64,000 bases of DNA from Mycobacterium sp. (GCA_020438845.1 JAGQTV010000052.1:28395-92394), one strand, 5' to 3'. Shown: positions 50,413 to 60,075, numbered from the stretch's first letter. Notes: generated by a model from the sequence alone, not told the origin. Translations and numbers: made by a program.

Positions 50413-51006
50413 TCAGTGTCCGAACGGGTCGGGCACGGTGCCCGGCATCCAGGACAAGCCGGGAACCCCCCAGCCGTTCGACTTCACGGCCCGCTTGGCT
50501 GCCCGAGCATGGCGGCCCAGAAGTCCGTCGACGTAGAGGAAGCCGTCGAGGTGGCCGGTTTCGTGCTGGAGCATCCGGGCGAACAGCCCATTGCCCTCCA
50601 ACTCCACCGGCTTTCCGTCGGCGTCCAGTCCGGTGACCCGGGCCCAGCGTGCGCGGCCACGGGGGAAGGTTTCGCCGGGCACCGACAGGCAGCCCTCGTC
50701 GTCGGTATCCGGGTCGGGCATGGTCTCCGGAATTTCGGACGTTTCCAGAACCGGGTTGATCACCACGCCCCTGCGGTGGGTGCCCCTGCTTCGATCGTCG
50801 GGGCAGTCGTAGACGAACAGGCGCAAGCCGACGCCGATCTGGTTCGCGGCCAGACCAACGCCGTGGGCGGCGTCCATGGTGTCGTACATGTCGGTGATCA
50901 GGTCGGCCAAATCCGCCGGCAGTGCGCCGGAGGAATCGACCGGCACCGGCGCGGTGGGGGTGTGCAGAACGGGATTGCCGAGGATCACAATGGGACGGAT
51001 CGCCAT
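50413..51006 (-). CDS. def: Peptide deformylase
   Basis: 197 residues. It removes the N-formyl group from new proteins. All three PDF motifs are visible: [18 protein letters not shown] (Cys ligand) and QHETGHLDG (HExxH-type with two His ligands). The usual mycobacterial C-terminal tail ([20 protein letters not shown] in part) is present. The start is ATG 51006. It is divergent from the DUF3263 gene. Confidence 0.95.
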   Translation of the reverse strand: MAIRPIVILGNPVLHTPTAPVPVDSSGALPADLADLITDMYDTMDAAHGVGLAANQIGVGLRLFVYDCPDDRSRGTHRRGVVINPVLETSEIPETMPDPDTDDEGCLSVPGETFPRGRARWARVTGLDADGKPVELEGNGLFARMLQHETGHLDGFLYVDGLLGRHARAAKRAVKSNGWGVPGLSWMPGTVPDPFGH

Positions 51007-51116
51007 GGTCGGCTAGCTTAAGTGAGCCGACGCGCGGTGTTCGTTGCCATCCCAATGCATCGTCGGCGTGATTGAATGACGCACGAACTACAAGGATATC
51101 ATTTCGAAGGGGTCGC

Positions 51117-51425
51117 ATGGACGGCGCGATGGCACGGGCGGCGCAGGTGGTCGACGACGCCGAGTTGCCCGACGGGCTGACTCGCCGCGAATACGACATC
51201 CTTGCCTTCGAGCGCCAGTGGTGGAAGTACGCAGGCGCGAAAGAAGATGCCATCAAAGAACTTTTCGCCATGTCGGCCACTCGCTACTACCAGGTGCTCA
51301 ACGCGTTGGTCGACCGTCCTGAGGCATTGGCTGCCGACCCGATGCTCGTCAAGCGACTTCGCCGGTTGCGGGCGAGTCGGCAAAAGGCGCGCGCTGCCCG
51401 TCGGCTGGGTTTCGAGGTTCCCTGA
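51117..51425 (+). CDS. DUF3263 protein, Rv0430 homologue
   Basis: 102 residues from ATG 51117, the Rv0430 length, with GAAGGGG upstream. The frame is open from 51072 but lacks a site there. The body is helical: LTRREYDILAFERQWWKYAG, then KEDAIKELFAMSATRYYQVLNALVD (shortened here) as a helix-turn-helix-like segment, and a basic tail. DUF3263 proteins are small predicted DNA-binding proteins of actinobacteria. It lies 73 bp upstream of virR on the same strand. Confidence 0.85.
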   Translation: MDGAMARAAQVVDDAELPDGLTRREYDILAFERQWWKYAGAKEDAIKELFAMSATRYYQVLNALVDRPEALAADPMLVKRLRRLRASRQKARAARRLGFEVP

Positions 51426-51498
51426 CGATGCCCGCTAGGCTGCCCGCCCGGCTGCCCGCGCAGTCGGATGCGGATCGGCCGGGGCTACAGTTGGCCCG

Positions 51499-51963
51499 AT
51501 GAACGAGCGCGTTCCGAACTCCACCGGCCTTCCCCTGCGTGCCATGGTGATGGTGCTGCTGTTCCTGGGCGTGATTTTCCTCCTCGTGGGCTTTCAGGCG
51601 ATGAACTCGGGCAACGACGGAGGCGACGACTCCCCGTCGTCTCTGACTGTCACCACCACGTCGACCACCACCAGCAAGCCTGCCGCGCCGAAGCCCGACG
51701 TCCGAGTGTTCAGCGTGTTCAATGACGAGGAGGCGGCCGGCCGGGTCGGCGACCGACTGCGTGAGGCAGGTTGGAACGTCACGGAGGCGACGACGACCCA
51801 AACGGAAACCGAAATTCCGGCAACGACTGTCTACTTCGGCACCACTCCCGGTGAACAAGCCGCCGCGGAAGAGGTGGGCAAGATTCTGGAGGCGCCCGTA
51901 CTGCCCAGAATCCCGGAAATCGCCGAGCAGCCACCAGGGGTGATCGTGCTGGTGACGGGATAG
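51499..51963 (+). CDS. virR: VirR-like LytR_C membrane protein, Rv0431 homologue
   Basis: 154 residues. A short cytoplasmic tail leads to one transmembrane helix (AMVMVLLFLGVIFLLVGF, about 15-33) and a Thr/Ser-rich linker. The LytR C-terminal domain (about 67-154) has VRVFSVFNDEEAAGRVGDRL and TTVYFGTTPGEQAAAEEV. Rv0431 (VirR) controls vesicle release and envelope remodelling in M. tuberculosis. Position between Rv0430 and sodC is conserved. The ATG is at 51499; sodC starts 9 bp after its stop. Confidence 0.88.
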   Translation: MNERVPNSTGLPLRAMVMVLLFLGVIFLLVGFQAMNSGNDGGDDSPSSLTVTTTSTTTSKPAAPKPDVRVFSVFNDEEAAGRVGDRLREAGWNVTEATTTQTETEIPATTVYFGTTPGEQAAAEEVGKILEAPVLPRIPEIAEQPPGVIVLVTG

Positions 51964-51972
51964 GCTCACGGG

Positions 51973-52713
51973 ATGCTCAGGTCCATCAACGCGTGTCGTT
52001 CCGTCGTCCTCCTCGCTGTTCCTCTGGGGCTGGGTGCGTGCACTCCCAACGAACCGGTCGCCACTGCTCCCGGTACCCCGCCTCCGGTGTGGACCGGTTC
52101 CCCGGCACCGCACGCTGACGGGGGGCACGCCGGGACCGCACACGGCACTGGCGCAATCCCGGGGCCGATGTCCGGTGCCCCTGTCGGTCCGGCCGACATC
52201 CTGACCGCGCAACTCAACGGCCCGGACGGCAATCAGGTCGCGGCGGCCACGATCGAGTTCCGTGACGGGGTCGCCACCGTCATGGTCCAGACAACCGACC
52301 CCGGCAAGCTGACACCGGGCGCGCACGGGTTGCATATCCACACCGTCGGTAAGTGTGAGGTCAACTCGGTGGCACCAAGCGGGGGTGCCCCTGGCGACTT
52401 CCTTTCTGCCGGTGGGCACTTCCAGGGCGGCGGATCCCCGGACCATCCAGGCCATGCCGGCGACCTGTCCTCGTTGCAGGTGCGGCCTGACGGTACGGCG
52501 ATGCTGGTCACCACCACCAGTGCGTTCACCCGCGAACAGCTGATGGCAGACCCGGGCACGGCGATGATCATTCACGCCGGTTCCGATAACTTCGCCAACA
52601 TTCCGGCCGATCGCTACCAACAGACCGACGGTGCCCCACCTCCGGATGCCACCACCTTGGCCACCGGCGACGCCGGCAAGCGGGTGGCTTGCGGTGTCAT
52701 CGGCACCGGGTAA
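51973..52713 (+). CDS. sodC: Cu/Zn superoxide dismutase lipoprotein
   Basis: 246 residues. The signal peptide ends in LGAC (Cys23), so it is a cell-envelope lipoprotein as in M. tuberculosis SodC. After a His/Gly/Pro-rich linker the SOD domain begins near residue 70. Ligand motifs are [19 protein letters not shown] with HPGHAGDL, and the later [10 protein letters not shown]; the Cys pair is KCE and RVACGVIG. It removes superoxide at the envelope. The last 22 bases, including the stop, are duplicated just downstream at the ybdK start. Confidence 0.95.
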   Translation: MLRSINACRSVVLLAVPLGLGACTPNEPVATAPGTPPPVWTGSPAPHADGGHAGTAHGTGAIPGPMSGAPVGPADILTAQLNGPDGNQVAAATIEFRDGVATVMVQTTDPGKLTPGAHGLHIHTVGKCEVNSVAPSGGAPGDFLSAGGHFQGGGSPDHPGHAGDLSSLQVRPDGTAMLVTTTSAFTREQLMADPGTAMIIHAGSDNFANIPADRYQQTDGAPPPDATTLATGDAGKRVACGVIGTG

Positions 52714-52740
52714 GCACCGTGTCATCGGCACCGGGTAAGC
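52694..52740 (+). repeat. 25-bp-period tandem duplication at the sodC/ybdK junction
   Basis: A 22-bp segment beginning GTGTCATCGGCACCGGGTAA occurs at 52694-52715 and again at 52719-52740, period 25 bp. The first copy is the end of sodC; the second starts with the GTG used for ybdK. The ancestral ybdK start may have overlapped the sodC end by about 20 bp, with the duplication separating the two genes. Confidence 0.9.
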
Positions 52741-53891
52741 GGTATCCCGGGCCGGGGCCCGGCACACGCCGGGCGGCCGCCGGCCGCATCGACTTCGCCG
52801 GGTCCCCGCGACCGACGCTCGGGGTGGAATGGGAGTTCGCGCTTGTCGACGCCGTCACCCGGGATCTGAGCAACGAGGCTTCCGCAGTGATCGCCGAGAT
52901 CGGCGAGAACCCGCACGTGCATAAGGAACTGCTGCGCAACACCGTCGAAGTCGTCACCGGGGTGTGCGACACCGTGGCCGAGGCGATGGATGACCTGCGA
53001 ACCAACCTGAGGTCAGCCCGGGCCGTGGTGCGCGATCGAGGCATGGAGCTGTTCTGTGCAGGCACTCATCCCTTTGCCGAATGGTCGACACAGAAGCTCA
53101 CCGACGCGCCGCGCTACGCCGAGTTGATCAAACGCACCCAGTGGTGGGGGCGGCAGATGCTGATCTGGGGCGTGCATGTGCATGTGGGAGTCTCCTCGGC
53201 CCACAAGGTGATGCCGATCATCTCCTCACTGCTCAATCACTACCCGCACTTGCTTGCGCTGTCGGCGTCGTCGCCGTTCTGGGCTGCTGAGGACACTGGG
53301 TACGCCAGCAACCGCGCGATGATGTTCCAACAGTTGCCGACAGCGGGCCTGCCCTTTCAGTTCCAGACCTGGCGTGAGTTCGAACATTTCGTGCATGACC
53401 AGAAGACCACCGGGATCATCGACGACATCAACGAAATCCGTTGGGATATAAGGCCTTCTCCCAAGCTTGGCACCGTTGAAATACGGGTCTTCGACGGAGT
53501 GTCCAACCTGCGAGAACTATCGGCGTTGGTGGCACTGACGCACTGCCTCGTCGTGGATTTGGACCGTCGGCTCGATGCCGGTGAGGATCTGCCGGTGATG
53601 CCGCCCTGGCACGTGCAGGAGAACAAGTGGCGGGCCGCCCGCTACGGACTGGACGCCATCGTCATCCTCGACGCGGACAGCAATGAGCGCCTGGTGACCG
53701 ACGATCTCGACGATCTGGTGGACCGGTTGGCGCCGGTGGCCTACTCGTTGGGGTGTGCCGATGAATTGGCCGCGGTGGCCGACATCCCCCGCCGCGGCGG
53801 GTCCTACCAACGGCAACTGCGGGTGGCCGAGGAACATGACGGGGACTTGCGCGCGGTTGTCGACGCGCTCGTCGGTGAACTGGATGTTTAG
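52719..53891 (+). CDS. ybdK: YbdK-type carboxylate-amine ligase (glutamate-cysteine ligase 2 family), Rv0433 homologue
   Basis: About 390 residues from GTG 52719, six bases after the sodC stop. The GCS2-type core has PTLGVEWEFALVDAVTRDL, FCAGTHPFAEW, GVHVHVGV, PFWAAEDTGYASNRA and VEIRVFDGV. Enzymes of this family make gamma-glutamyl amides weakly in vitro, and the cell role is unknown. No good Shine-Dalgarno is seen, and the first 30 residues are Pro/Arg/Gly-rich. The start was changed by the 25-bp duplication, so it is the least certain part; the Rv0433 length (about 376) would allow a start a few codons downstream. Confidence 0.88.
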   Translation: MSSAPGKRYPGPGPGTRRAAAGRIDFAGSPRPTLGVEWEFALVDAVTRDLSNEASAVIAEIGENPHVHKELLRNTVEVVTGVCDTVAEAMDDLRTNLRSARAVVRDRGMELFCAGTHPFAEWSTQKLTDAPRYAELIKRTQWWGRQMLIWGVHVHVGVSSAHKVMPIISSLLNHYPHLLALSASSPFWAAEDTGYASNRAMMFQQLPTAGLPFQFQTWREFEHFVHDQKTTGIIDDINEIRWDIRPSPKLGTVEIRVFDGVSNLRELSALVALTHCLVVDLDRRLDAGEDLPVMPPWHVQENKWRAARYGLDAIVILDADSNERLVTDDLDDLVDRLAPVAYSLGCADELAAVADIPRRGGSYQRQLRVAEEHDGDLRAVVDALVGELDV

Positions 53892-53903
53892 AGGGGCAGG
53901 CCG

Positions 53904-54227
53904 ATGAACTGGTGGAGACCCTGCCTGAGGCGGGCAGCGCTCGCCGCAATGGCTGTCGCTGCGGTGGTGGGCGCCGCTGGATGCGCTCGTTCGATCGGTG
54001 GCACTCCGGTTGCTGCACCGGGTGCAGCGCTACTGTCCACCCGGTGCGGGGAGTACGTCGCAATGTCGAAGGCCGGGCGCCGTGAGGTTGTCGCCGCGAT
54101 CGGGGAGGACGGCAACCGATTGGTGGCCGCCAACCCAGACCTGTGGGTCGGGCTGACGGCGGCGTTGTGCACGTTCACCGATCCGGAGACGCCGGTACTC
54201 GATGTCGTCGCGGGCGGCCTGCGGTAG
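53904..54227 (+). CDS. Small mycobacterial lipoprotein
   Basis: 107 residues. A basic N-terminus and hydrophobic stretch end in the lipobox GAAGC with Cys27. The mature part of 80 residues has two further cysteines (RCGEYV and LCTFTD) that may pair. No known domain is recognised. It lies 12 bp after ybdK and 4 bp before the Lon-N gene, so it is part of the same run of genes. Function unknown. Confidence 0.7.
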   Translation: MNWWRPCLRRAALAAMAVAAVVGAAGCARSIGGTPVAAPGAALLSTRCGEYVAMSKAGRREVVAAIGEDGNRLVAANPDLWVGLTAALCTFTDPETPVLDVVAGGLR

Positions 54228-54231
54228 CGCA

Positions 54232-54885
54232 ATGAGTAGGCAGCCGATGTTCCCGTTGCAGTCGGCGCTGCTCCCCGGGGAGACGCTGCCGTTGCGTGTT
54301 TTCGAACCGCGGTACTCCCGTTTGGTGGCGGACTGCCTGGGTTCGGCAACGGGCGATCCGACATTCGGAGTGGTGCTGATCAAGCGGGGTAGTGAGGTCG
54401 GCGGCGGGGACGTGCGACACGACGTCGGTGTCTTGGCGCACATCACTGCCCACACCGAGTTCGGCGCGGGTCGTTATGAGGTGCTTGCGGCGGTAGGGGA
54501 GCGCATCCGGGTGCTGCAATGGTTGCCCGACGACCCCTACCCGTGCGCCGACGTGGAGGAATGGCCCGACGAACCCGGGCCTCCGGTCAGTCACGAGCGG
54601 CTGAGCGCGGTGGCGGAAGGCGTCGTGTCCCTGTATCGACGGATCGCCGCAGCCCGCGGCGAAGACTTGCCTGTGGACCTCCTCGCCGGCCGGATTCCCT
54701 CCGTGGCCGAGACCGCCGATAATCCATCGCGCTATCTGTGGGCGCTGGCGGCGCGGGTGCCGATGGGGCCGGCAGACCGTTATTCCGTGCTGGCGGCGCC
54801 GACGTTGAGTGAGCGGGTCGAAGTCCTGGCCGACGCCATCGACAGTGTCGCTGCCATGGTCGAATTCCGTTTTTCGCAGGAGTGA
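54232..54885 (+). CDS. Lon N-terminal (LAN/PUA-like) domain protein, Rv0434 homologue
   Basis: 217 residues from ATG 54232, exactly the Rv0434 length. It begins MSRQPMFPLQSALLPGETLPLRVFEPRY (quoted in part: FPLQSALLPGETLPLRVFE), the substrate-binding N-domain of Lon protease, then a helical C-terminal part. No AAA or protease domain is attached. It may be an adaptor that recognises unfolded segments; role not known. The frame open to 54202 overlaps the lipoprotein gene. Confidence 0.88.
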   Translation: MSRQPMFPLQSALLPGETLPLRVFEPRYSRLVADCLGSATGDPTFGVVLIKRGSEVGGGDVRHDVGVLAHITAHTEFGAGRYEVLAAVGERIRVLQWLPDDPYPCADVEEWPDEPGPPVSHERLSAVAEGVVSLYRRIAAARGEDLPVDLLAGRIPSVAETADNPSRYLWALAARVPMGPADRYSVLAAPTLSERVEVLADAIDSVAAMVEFRFSQE

Positions 54886-54888
54886 GCA

Positions 54889-55104
54889 GTGTCGACGTGG
54901 AAGCAGGGCTGGTACGTCGTGCTGGGAACCGTTGTCACCACCAGCACGATGGTCTGGCTGGGTGTGCCGCATGCAGCGGCTGGTGCAACGACGATGATCG
55001 TGGGCCTGGGCTTCATCCGGACGCCGCCGCGCGCGTGCCGATCAGCGCGAGGCGCGGCCTTCCGCGAAGTCCCGCAACGACTCCACCTGAACGGGGTCCA
55101 GTGA
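54889..55104 (+). CDS. Small membrane protein
   Basis: 71 residues from GTG 54889 with AGGAG 6 nt upstream, 3 bp after the Lon-N stop. Two hydrophobic segments are seen (YVVLGTVVTTSTMVWLGV and AAGATTMIVGLGFI). The last 20 residues are basic and read through the 3' end of the AAA ATPase gene on the other strand (63 bp overlap), so the true C-terminus may be of little importance. The ribosome site and membrane pattern support a real gene. Confidence 0.5.
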   Translation: MSTWKQGWYVVLGTVVTTSTMVWLGVPHAAAGATTMIVGLGFIRTPPRACRSARGAAFREVPQRLHLNGVQ

Positions 55105-57249
55105 CGGCCGAACGTTCTCCCGCGCTTTGGCGATGTCCTCGGCGGTGACGTCGGCGGCGTCGATCGAACGGCGCATCGCCGTCAGCGCGGCCTCGCGCAG
55201 CAGGGCAACGCAATCCGCCGCACTGTAACCGTCGAGGTCGGCCGCCAACTCGTCGAGTTTGACCTCCTTGCTCAGCGGCACCGACTTTGCGGCCGTCTTG
55301 AGGATCTCCTTGCGCGCCTCGGCATCCGGTGGCTCGACGAACACCAGTCGCTCAAGTCGACCGGGGCGCAACAGAGCGGGGTCGATCAGGTCGGGACGGT
55401 TGGTGGCTCCCAGTACCACCACGTCACGCAGCGGTTCGATGCCGTCCAACTCGGTCAGCAGCGCGGCCACCACCCGGTCGGTGACCCCGGAGTCGAAGCT
55501 CTGCCCGCGCCGCGGCGCGAGAGCGTCGATTTCGTCGAGGAATACCAGCGAAGGCGCGGAATCTCTTGCTCGCCTGAACAATTCGCGCACCGCTTTCTCC
55601 GACGAACCCACCCACTTGTCCATCAACTCGGCACCCTTGACGGCATGGACACTCAAGCGTCCAGAACTGGCAAGGGCGCGCACGACGAACGTTTTTCCGC
55701 AGCCCGGTGGACCGTAGAGCAACACCCCGCGGGGCGGTTCGACACCGAGTCGGGCGAAGGTGTCCGGGTGCTGCAGCGGCCAGAGCACCGCCTCGGTCAA
55801 CGCCTGTTTGGTCCCCACCATGTCGCCGACATCCTCAAGGGTCACCGAGCCGACCGCCACCTCCTCGGTATTGGACCTCGACAGCGGCCGGATCACGGTC
55901 AACGCCCCAGTGAAGTCCCCTTGGGTCAGCTGCGGCGGCTTGCCGTCCTCGCTCGCGCGTGCCGCGGCCCGCAGCGCGGCCTCGCGGACCAGCGAGCCCA
56001 AGTCGGCCCGCACGAATCCCGGTGTGCGCTCCGCGATCTCGTCGAGCTTGAGCTCTTCTGCGGGTACGTCGCGCAGCAACACCTCCAACAGTGCCTTGCG
56101 GGTGGTGGCGTCGGGAAGGCTCAGGCCGAGTTCGCGGTCGCACAGGTCCGGTGCCCGCAGTCTGGGGTCCAGCGAATCGGGTGCCTGCGAGGTGGCGACC
56201 AGCGCGACGCCGGGCGTGGCGACCGCTTTCTTGAGCTCGCTGAGGATCATCGTGGCCACCGGCTCAGGGGGAGTGGGCAGCAACGCGTCGATGTCGCTGA
56301 CCAGCAGTACCCCTCCACCGTGGCTGATGTCGGCTACCGCCTTCGCGACGGACTGGTGGCGTTCGCCGGCCGCCAACGCGCCGGTGTCAGGACCGTCCAG
56401 GTCTATCAGCCTGCGGCCCGCGCAGACGGCGTGGACCAGCGTTTGCTTGCCGACGCCGGCCGGCCCGGTGATCAGCACGCCGAGGTTCGGCTTGGCGCCC
56501 AGTGTCTGGAGTAGTTCGGGCTCGTCCAATGCCAACTTGAGCCATTCGGTCAGCCGGGCGGCCTGCGCGTGTTGGCCCTTGAGGTCCTCGATGCTCACGG
56601 CCGGCTCTTCCGGCCACTGCATGGGTGGGCTTACCGCCGCGGTGGATCCCGGTGCGACCGGAGCGCCGTCACCCCAACTGACCGACGAATTGGGTTGCAC
56701 CGAAACGGGTCCCGTCGGGTCGGTGCCGGTCACCGTCAGCAATTCCGAGGTCCAGGTGATACCGACCGCGATGGCCAGAGCCGAGCTGGCGGCGGAGGTG
56801 GACGTGCCCGGCCCGAGATCGCGGGGCAGCAGCGACACGGTGTCGCCCACCGTCATGACTTTGCCGAGCAGTGCCTCCCGCAGCGTTCCGGAAGTGACCG
56901 ACCGGGTGGCTAGTGTCGAGCCTCGCACTGTCACCGAGCGAGCCCCGTACACCGTCACCGGTGCCACCACAACGGTGGCGTCTTCGCGTAATCCGGCGTT
57001 GGACAGTGTGACGTCGTCGAGCAGTGCAGTGCCGGCGGGTGTGCCCGACGGCGCGATTCCGGCGACGGCGGCGGTGGTACGGGAACCCATCAGCGACACC
57101 GCATCCCACTCCCGAATGCCGAGCGCGGCCAGAGCTTCGGGATGCAGGCGTACGACGCCACGGCGGGAATCCAGCGCCGAGGTGTTGAGCCGTGCCGTCA
57201 GGCTCAGGCTCGAGCCGCGGGCCGGAGGTTCGGCCATCAGGTCCGACAT
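55042..57249 (-). CDS. Tandem AAA ATPase (Cdc48/p97-like), Rv0435c homologue
   Basis: 735 residues from ATG 57249 (Rv0435c about 728). The N-domain (about 1-240) begins with the double-psi-barrel-like pattern of p97 proteins (VVRLHPEALAALGI, REWDAVSLMGSR). The first AAA domain has GPAGVGKQTLVHAVCAG and a degenerate Walker B. The second has GPPGCGKTFVVRALA, LVFLDEIDALAPRRG and an ARxxRPGRLE-type sensor region (LLRPGRLERLVFVEPP). It likely unfolds or remodels proteins. The frame open to 57483 is antisense to pssA. The pssA stop is 7 bp upstream of its ATG, so psd-pssA-ATPase form one operon. Confidence 0.92.
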   Translation of the reverse strand: MSDLMAEPPARGSSLSLTARLNTSALDSRRGVVRLHPEALAALGIREWDAVSLMGSRTTAAVAGIAPSGTPAGTALLDDVTLSNAGLREDATVVVAPVTVYGARSVTVRGSTLATRSVTSGTLREALLGKVMTVGDTVSLLPRDLGPGTSTSAASSALAIAVGITWTSELLTVTGTDPTGPVSVQPNSSVSWGDGAPVAPGSTAAVSPPMQWPEEPAVSIEDLKGQHAQAARLTEWLKLALDEPELLQTLGAKPNLGVLITGPAGVGKQTLVHAVCAGRRLIDLDGPDTGALAAGERHQSVAKAVADISHGGGVLLVSDIDALLPTPPEPVATMILSELKKAVATPGVALVATSQAPDSLDPRLRAPDLCDRELGLSLPDATTRKALLEVLLRDVPAEELKLDEIAERTPGFVRADLGSLVREAALRAAARASEDGKPPQLTQGDFTGALTVIRPLSRSNTEEVAVGSVTLEDVGDMVGTKQALTEAVLWPLQHPDTFARLGVEPPRGVLLYGPPGCGKTFVVRALASSGRLSVHAVKGAELMDKWVGSSEKAVRELFRRARDSAPSLVFLDEIDALAPRRGQSFDSGVTDRVVAALLTELDGIEPLRDVVVLGATNRPDLIDPALLRPGRLERLVFVEPPDAEARKEILKTAAKSVPLSKEVKLDELAADLDGYSAADCVALLREAALTAMRRSIDAADVTAEDIAKARENVRPSLDPVQVESLRDFAEGRASR

Positions 57250-57256
57250 TGCTCGG

Positions 57257-58126
57257 TTAGCCTCCTGGTTTGCGCAACCCCAGTCGCGCGGTCGACCGAC
57301 GGTTGGGATGCCGTGCCCGGCGGGTGGCCCGGCGCGCTGCGCGGCGTTGCCGTGAGGTGTCGTCCCATGATTCGGGGTGTGCGGCCGCCCAGCGCTGACT
57401 TCGCACCGCGAACGGAATGTGCAGGACGTAGGCCGCGATGATGGCCAGGATGAGCAGGTACGGGAACACCAGCGCGGCGGCAACCACCATGGCGAAGCCC
57501 GCCAGCAGCGGAGCCGCCATGTGCGGTGACACCGCGAAGGTGTGGACCTTGCGCATCGGGATGCGGCTGACGACCAGAAGCGACACCGCGATCATCCAGA
57601 TGATCACCACGGTTTCGGCGGTCTGCGTCGACCACCACGAACCCGGCCATTGCATCTTGGCCGCCAGTGGTCCGATCGCGCCGATGGCACCCGCCGGGGC
57701 GGGCATGCCGACGAAGTACTCCTTGGTATAGGCAGGCAGATCGGAGTCGAGTAGCGCGTTGAAGCGGGCCAGTCGCAGCACGATGCAGACGGCGTAGAGC
57801 AGGACCACGATCCAGCCGACCCGGTTCTGCTGCAATAGCGTCGCGTAGACGATGAACGCCGGCGCCACCCCGAAGTTCACCGCATCCGCCAGCGAGTCGA
57901 TTTCCTCGCCCATTCGGGAGGTGGCCTTGAGCACCCGGGCGACTCGGCCGTCGAGGGCGTCGAGTACGGCCGCGGCGGCCAGCAGCGCCATCGCCTCGGT
58001 CGGGCGCTGCTCCAGCGCGAACTTCACCGATGTCATGCCCAGGCAGATGGCCAGAACGGTCATCGCGCTCGGCAGCATCCGCATCGGACTGCCCTTCGAC
58101 GTACGCTGCGGCCGGGGTTTGATCAT
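57257..58126 (-). CDS. pssA: CDP-diacylglycerol-serine O-phosphatidyltransferase
   Basis: 289 residues. It makes phosphatidylserine from CDP-diacylglycerol and serine at the membrane. The CDP-alcohol phosphotransferase motif is complete: [20 protein letters not shown] followed by IDSLAD (DxxDGxxAR...GxxxDxxxD). About six to eight hydrophobic helices and a long basic C-terminal tail are present. The start overlaps the psd stop by 4 bp (ATGA-type). Rv0436c by order. Confidence 0.93.
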   Translation of the reverse strand: MIKPRPQRTSKGSPMRMLPSAMTVLAICLGMTSVKFALEQRPTEAMALLAAAAVLDALDGRVARVLKATSRMGEEIDSLADAVNFGVAPAFIVYATLLQQNRVGWIVVLLYAVCIVLRLARFNALLDSDLPAYTKEYFVGMPAPAGAIGAIGPLAAKMQWPGSWWSTQTAETVVIIWMIAVSLLVVSRIPMRKVHTFAVSPHMAAPLLAGFAMVVAAALVFPYLLILAIIAAYVLHIPFAVRSQRWAAAHPESWDDTSRQRRAARRATRRARHPNRRSTARLGLRKPGG

Positions 58127-58827
58127 GGCAGCCGCGCCATCACGGTCTCGCCAGCCAGCGTCCGTTGGCTGAGTTCGATCCGCACCTCCGAGCCGGGCGG
58201 CAAGTAGGTATCCAGGCGGGAGCCGTATCGGATCAGCCCATAGGTGTCACCGATGCCGATCCGGTCGCCTTCGTGCACATCGCAGACGATGCGCCGGGCC
58301 AGCAGTCCGGCGATCTGGACGACTACCACTTCCTGCCCTTCCGGCGTACGGATCACCACGCTGTTGCGCTCATTGTCGTCGCTGGCTTCCGGAAGATCGG
58401 CGGAATAGAACCGACCGGGCCGGTAGGCCACTGCGGTGACCTCGCCACCGACCGGCGCGCGCTGAACGTGAGCGTCGAGCAGGGACAGGAAGATGCTGAT
58501 CCGTTGGACCGGTTCGCTTCCGAGCCCGAGTTCGGGTGGTGGCACCGCGGTGTCCATCAGGCACACCTGACCGTCGGCCGGAGCGACGATCACGCCGGGC
58601 CGGGTTGGGGGAACACGGGGCGGATGCCGGAAGAAGCCCGCGTTCGCGCCCGCAGCCGCCAGTCCGAGGTTGCGAACCCACCGGTGGTTGCGGCCGAGGG
58701 CCGCCACCGCGAGGCCGGCCGCGACGAACGGCAAACCGGCGGGATGCACCGGCGGCACGGACGATCGCACGAGGGCGATCACGCGTTGCGGGCCGGACTG
58801 GGTGCTGACATCGGGGTGCCTGGCCAT
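58123..58827 (-). CDS. psd: Phosphatidylserine decarboxylase
   Basis: 234 residues, the short Psd class with pyruvoyl cofactor made by self-cleavage. The cleavage site appears as [14 protein letters not shown] (Gly-Ser). VAPADGQV and [18 protein letters not shown] carry the conserved Asp/His catalytic region. An N-terminal hydrophobic segment anchors it to the membrane. It converts phosphatidylserine to phosphatidylethanolamine directly after PssA, with which it is co-translated. Length fits Rv0437c (231). Confidence 0.93.
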   Translation of the reverse strand: MARHPDVSTQSGPQRVIALVRSSVPPVHPAGLPFVAAGLAVAALGRNHRWVRNLGLAAAGANAGFFRHPPRVPPTRPGVIVAPADGQVCLMDTAVPPPELGLGSEPVQRISIFLSLLDAHVQRAPVGGEVTAVAYRPGRFYSADLPEASDDNERNSVVIRTPEGQEVVVVQIAGLLARRIVCDVHEGDRIGIGDTYGLIRYGSRLDTYLPPGSEVRIELSQRTLAGETVMARLP

Positions 58828-58860
58828 TACCGGGAGTTTACGGTTCGTAACGCACTTCGG

Positions 58861-60075
58861 TCAGGAAAGATCCCAGACGGTGACCTGCTGACCAACCGCC
58901 AACTCGGTGACGTCCGCGCCGATGTCCAGCAGGCAGTTTGCCGACGCCAGCCAACGCAAGTGGTGCGAAGCCGGCGGGCCGTAGCTGGTGACCGTACCGA
59001 CAGGGCTGCCGAGGGTGCCGGCGTCATACACGCCGCGGCGGAACTGGCGTTTGCCACTCGGGGAGGTCACGGCCTCGGCCAGGGACGCCGTCCGCCGGAT
59101 TCGGTGGGGCGGGAGTCCCATCGCCGCGCGCAACGCCGGGCGGACGAACACCTCGAAGGACACCAGCGCGCTGACCGGGTTGCCGGGCAGGGTCACGATC
59201 GGGATTCCGTTGACCGTTCCGGCCCCCTGCGGCATTCCCGGCTGCATGGCGACTTTGACGAACTCAACTTGCCCAGTTCCCGATGCGAGCGCGTCCTTCA
59301 CCACCTCATAGGCGCCCGCGCTGACCCCGCCGGAGGTGAGGATCAGGTCGGCCCCACCGGCGTGTTCGTCGAGCGCGGCGGCGAACTGCCGGACGTCGTC
59401 GCTGGTGGTGACCACGGCTACCACCTCGGCACCGGCGTCGCGAACGGCGGCGGCGAGCATGACGGCGTTGGACTCGTAGATCTGTCCGGGAAGCAGCGGA
59501 GTCCCGGGCGGGACAAGTTCCGAGCCGGTGGAGATCACCAGCACGCGCTGGCGTGGAATCGCCTGGAGTCGAGCCAGTCCCAGTGCGGCCAGCAAGCCCA
59601 GCGCGGCGGGTGTGACGACTTGGCCGGTCTGCAGCACGGTCGTGCCGGCGCTGACGTCCTCGCCGGCCCGACGGATGTGCTGGCCCGGCTTCGGGGCTGC
59701 CGTTATGACGACGACGTCGGTCCCCGCGTCAGTGGCCTCGACAGGCACCACCGCATCCGCACGGGCCGGCACCGGCGCCCCGGTCATGATTCGGTGGGCG
59801 GTGCCCGGGGCCAGCGTCAGGAGGTCAGTTCGCCCGGCCGGAATGTCCTCGGCGACAGGCAAAGTGACCGGCGCCTCGGCACTGGCAGTCTTGACGTCCC
59901 CGGCGTATACCGCGTAACCGTCCATCGCGGAGTTGTCGAACACCGGTAGCGGAAGGGTGGCGACCACGTCGGCCGCGAAAACCAGGCCGTCAGCCTCGCC
60001 CAGCCCGACGGTGGCGGCGGGCCGTGCCGCGATCAGGTCCGCGACGACGCGCTGATGCTCCTCGACACTTCGCAC
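58861..60075 (-). CDS. moeA2: Molybdopterin molybdenumtransferase MoeA2
   Basis: 404 residues. It inserts molybdenum into adenylated molybdopterin. The MoeA pattern is clear: LPVFDNSAMDGYAV, MTGAPVPARADAVVPVE, the MPT-binding domain with STGSELV and LTSGGVSAGAYEVV, then PGMPQGAGTVNGIPIVTLPGNPVSALVSFE (quoted in part: VTLPGNPVSALVSFE). Position between psd and the SDR matches Rv0438c (405 residues). Confidence 0.93.
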   Translation of the reverse strand: MRSVEEHQRVVADLIAARPAATVGLGEADGLVFAADVVATLPLPVFDNSAMDGYAVYAGDVKTASAEAPVTLPVAEDIPAGRTDLLTLAPGTAHRIMTGAPVPARADAVVPVEATDAGTDVVVITAAPKPGQHIRRAGEDVSAGTTVLQTGQVVTPAALGLLAALGLARLQAIPRQRVLVISTGSELVPPGTPLLPGQIYESNAVMLAAAVRDAGAEVVAVVTTSDDVRQFAAALDEHAGGADLILTSGGVSAGAYEVVKDALASGTGQVEFVKVAMQPGMPQGAGTVNGIPIVTLPGNPVSALVSFEVFVRPALRAAMGLPPHRIRRTASLAEAVTSPSGKRQFRRGVYDAGTLGSPVGTVTSYGPPASHHLRWLASANCLLDIGADVTELAVGQQVTVWDLS

